Both the position numbers and the translations under genes were made by a program. Positions 61,787 to 64,000 of a stretch of 64,000 nt of DNA are shown in pieces. The notes beneath the pieces were generated by a model. It saw nothing but the letters and a program-made list of their open reading frames with translations, was not told the DNA's origin and searched no databases. The stretch lies in NCBI RefSeq assembly GCF_900110265.1, contig NZ_FODB01000008.1:1-64000 (forward strand), read 5' to 3'. Position 1 is the first letter of the stretch. Each line of letters begins with the position of its first letter. Source of the DNA: Vreelandella aquamarina (GTDB lineage Bacteria > Pseudomonadota > Gammaproteobacteria > Pseudomonadales > Halomonadaceae).

Positions 61787-61884
61787 CACCTAAGCGAGTT
61801 ATGAAGTGTTAACGCCATAGTGATGTTTTGATATGACAGCGGCAGGACACTCTCGTGACGCCTTGATTACGGCTGCGTGACAAC

Positions 61885-63639
61885 CTAGCGACAGCCACCT
61901 ACACAGCAGCCGCGCCGCTCCACAAACAGGCTGTTACCCGCGGTTTTCTTGGCCTGGTGCTTGAGTTCCGAGAGCTGCGCGGCGATCTCCAGCGCCTTGC
62001 AAGGGGCGGGGTCGGTAATCGGTTTAACCGCAATGGAGACACTGACAAAGGGGAAGAACGTCACGCCTCCCTGACGGCTCTCTATCGAAATACCCCCTTG
62101 CTGGCGGTCTTTTTCTTCGTAAAATCCAGGCGCCATCACTTCAAAAGAGTGAAGGATTTGCTGGCAAACGTTTTTCCAATGGCCCAGCGGTAGCAGCATC
62201 ATAAAGTCATCGCCGCCGATATGACCGATAAAGCCACCCGCACTCTCTACCTGGGCCTGTAGCAGCCTTGAGAGCGAAATAATCACGTGGTCGCCGCGGG
62301 CGTAGCCGTAGGCATCGTTAAACGCTTTGAAGTTATCTAAATCCACATAGCCAGCCGCAAATCCGCTGCCTTGGGCTAAATAGGAGGCTAGGGTTTCGTT
62401 AATCAGAATATTACCGGGCAGCCCAGTGAGCGGGTTCGCGTGGCGCGCTTGGCGCACTTGAATCGCGGTAATTTCCCGCAGCAGGTCGACGATATTGCCC
62501 ATGCCGAGGTAATGACCGTCGCTATCGACGATGACGAAATCTTCCTGTTCGATGTCGCGGCTGTCGGTGAGCTGCTGGCTAAGCGCCTCCAGGGAGAGAT
62601 CCGCATCCGCGACGATCATTTTAGGGTCAGCAATCTCCAGCACGCAGCGCTTGGCGTACATCGCGTGACTGTACTGATTGGTGAACAGCGTGAGGAAGGC
62701 ATTGCGGCGCACCACCGCCACGGGAACGCCCTCTTCGATCACCGCCACGCAGCGCAAGCGCGGGTCCCCGCGAAAGCGCTCGGCCAGTGCTGGCACCAAA
62801 CAGCTCGCCGAGACGCTCTCAATGGGGCGTAAAATGGAGTGCGCGGTGCGACCCGCCGGACTTTTAAGCTGGGTCGTGGCAGGCAGGAGCGTATTGAGCT
62901 GCATGGGCGGCTGAAGGCTTGGCCGGGCAAAGTAAAACCCCTGCAGCAGTGCCAACCCGCGGTCTAGCTCCCATAGGCAGAGATGCTCGGCAGCCGTCTC
63001 GACCCCTTCCGCAATGAGCTGGCAATCCAGACTACGCGCCACATCCAAAATGGAGCGCAGAAACTCGCGCTTGGCAGGCTCTTGATCAATACCAGAGATA
63101 AAGTGGCGATCTAACTTGACGAAGTCGGGCCGCAGCTCTGACCAGTGGCGCAGGCTGGAGTGCCCGGCTCCTAAATCATCCAGCGCCACCTGAAAGCCCA
63201 TATCGCGGTAGTGGTCCACCGCTTGACGCATCAGTTCGTAGTCGTGAATCGGCACGTGCTCGGTCAACTCAATGACCACGCGCTCAGGGGGCAGGCCGCT
63301 CTCTTGAATAAAGCTCAGCGTCAGCCCCTCGCGGAAGTCACGCTCCACGATGGTTAACGGCATCACGTTGAGAAACAGCAGCCCCGGCAATTCAAGCTCG
63401 GCAAAGCGGCGAATGGCGAGCCGCCGACACAGCAAGTCCAGTTCAACCAGCAGGCCAGCCTGGGTCGCCACATCAAATAGCCGCAGAGGGGAGTGAAGCG
63501 GGGACGTTTTTGGCCCGCGGATCAGCGCTTCATAGCCATAAATGGCCTGCTGATTGGCGTCCACAATCGGTTGGAATAGCACGTGCAGCTCTTCTGCCGC
63601 AATAATTTGATTTAGCCACTGCGCTTCTTGTGCGGTCAT
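61885..63639 (-). CDS. EAL-CBS-GGDEF c-di-GMP protein
   Basis: A 584-residue cytoplasmic protein with the less common order EAL first. The EAL domain (about 15-250) has FQPIVD, YEALIRG, LFLNVMP, IELTEHV, LDDLGAGHSS, VKLDRHF, AEGVET and QGFYFARP, so hydrolysis looks intact. A pair of CBS motifs (about 270-400) could bind a nucleotide. The GGDEF domain (about 410-570) has NPLTGLPGN and a GGDDF core in place of GGDEF, so cyclase activity is doubtful. The Cys-rich tail (RRGCCVGGCR) is odd. It is probably a phosphodiesterase regulated by its C-terminal domains. Confidence 0.9.
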   Translation of the reverse strand: MTAQEAQWLNQIIAAEELHVLFQPIVDANQQAIYGYEALIRGPKTSPLHSPLRLFDVATQAGLLVELDLLCRRLAIRRFAELELPGLLFLNVMPLTIVERDFREGLTLSFIQESGLPPERVVIELTEHVPIHDYELMRQAVDHYRDMGFQVALDDLGAGHSSLRHWSELRPDFVKLDRHFISGIDQEPAKREFLRSILDVARSLDCQLIAEGVETAAEHLCLWELDRGLALLQGFYFARPSLQPPMQLNTLLPATTQLKSPAGRTAHSILRPIESVSASCLVPALAERFRGDPRLRCVAVIEEGVPVAVVRRNAFLTLFTNQYSHAMYAKRCVLEIADPKMIVADADLSLEALSQQLTDSRDIEQEDFVIVDSDGHYLGMGNIVDLLREITAIQVRQARHANPLTGLPGNILINETLASYLAQGSGFAAGYVDLDNFKAFNDAYGYARGDHVIISLSRLLQAQVESAGGFIGHIGGDDFMMLLPLGHWKNVCQQILHSFEVMAPGFYEEKDRQQGGISIESRQGGVTFFPFVSVSIAVKPITDPAPCKALEIAAQLSELKHQAKKTAGNSLFVERRGCCVGGCR

Positions 63640-63758
63640 ATGCCTGCTGCCCTATCAAACGTAAACTATCCCTATGATTTGTAACGCTCCATGAGGAAGG
63701 TTCTAGGGCAGCAAGCGTGCGTCATTGTGATGACATTTGTATGACAGACAGCGGTTCT

Positions 63759-64000
63759 CTACGAGTCGACAGGCACCTTAGGGGGCGGAAAGACCACGTC
63801 ACCGCCGCTGGCATCGAGCTGGCGAATATCCGTCGGGTTGCCCTGCTCATCCAGGCTTACCAGCCCAATGCCGCTGGCGTTCCATAGCCGCTCTCCGGCG
63901 CTGGCTTGGTCTGGGTCCCGGGGGTAGATGCTAAGCTTGCGCCGCTTGGTGAACCAGTTCAGCGGCGATAACGGCGCGTAGAGCCAACGGTTCAAACGGT
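63759..64000 (-). CDS. Hypothetical protein, cut by the window edge
   Basis: The frame is open to the right edge, so the start may lie outside; within the window the first possible start is TTG 63995. About 80 codons are visible: a basic/aromatic stretch (RWLYAPLSPLNWFTKRRKLSIYPRD), then ERLWNASGIGLVSLDEQGNPTDIRQLD and a Pro-rich end. I recognise no family. It points left, away from the edge, and is 119 bp from the EAL-CBS-GGDEF gene. Confidence 0.55.
   Translation of the reverse strand, partial: RLNRWLYAPLSPLNWFTKRRKLSIYPRDPDQASAGERLWNASGIGLVSLDEQGNPTDIRQLDASGGDVVFPPPKVPVDS

Overview
The window reads as a chromosomal segment of a gammaproteobacterium of the Halomonadaceae (Halomonas or a close relative). 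This is inferred from protein-level similarity to families I know and from gene order. Blocks such as dksA-gluQ-cbrXAB-pcnB-folK-panBC, dapB-carAB-greA/yhbY-rlmE-ftsH-folP-glmM-tpiA-secG-tRNA-rimP-nusA-infB-rbfA-truB-rpsO-pnp and recN/grpE-dnaK-dnaJ follow the Pseudomonas-type order, and an NhaD-type Na+/H+ antiporter points to a halophile. Most of the sequence is core housekeeping DNA. The accessory parts are the left edge (an insertion sequence) and the right 10 kb (signalling genes and gene remnants).

Layout. 1-300: right end of an IS1182-like element that has cut pilT after codon 67. 536-5208 (+): yggS, proC, yggT, metX, metW and a DUF4426 gene, ending head-on against sfsA and an aminotransferase (-). 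7277-18253 (+): dksA, gluQ, cbrX, cbrA, cbrB, a gene-free 0.9-kb stretch, pcnB, folK, panB, panC, panD. The gene-free stretch holds a sigma54 promoter and a CrcZ-like small RNA with eight AANAANAA motifs, which is the most interesting element here. 18466-19644: thiolase; 19719-20888: MFS exporter (-). 20978-36781 (-): RNA metabolism, translation, cell-wall and folate genes with tRNA-fMet and tRNA-Leu. 37310-47964 (-): greA, carAB with a leader terminator, dapB, a DUF2218 gene, and the heat-shock operon with two sigma32-type promoters. 48164-52764: recN, fur, bamE, rnfH/ratA, smpB and tmRNA. 53251-54729: nhaD. 54784-64000: an EAL remnant, an ABM-domain membrane protein, two small unknown genes, a SprA-like metalloprotease, two c-di-GMP proteins, a NIT-domain chemoreceptor, an NlpC/P60 lipoprotein and a phosphatase-like remnant.

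How the parts fit. The central region is a nutrient-signalling module. CbrA, a transporter-like histidine kinase preceded by the tiny membrane protein CbrX, would phosphorylate CbrB. CbrB is a sigma54 activator with an intact GAFTGA loop. Just downstream lie GTTAC-type half-sites, a GG-N10-GC promoter and an A-rich RNA that would sequester Hfq, as CrcZ does in Pseudomonas catabolite repression. The minus-strand blocks couple transcription factors (NusA, GreA), translation factors (IF2, RbfA, RimP, S15, TruB) and RNA turnover (PNPase). SmpB and tmRNA sit together for ribosome rescue. The right end combines motility and second-messenger genes (MCP, PAS-GGDEF-EAL, EAL-CBS-GGDEF), while pilT at the left end is broken.

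Limits: all names rest on recognising motifs and family character by eye. Promoters, terminators and remnants were found by reading, not by scoring, and no database search was possible.
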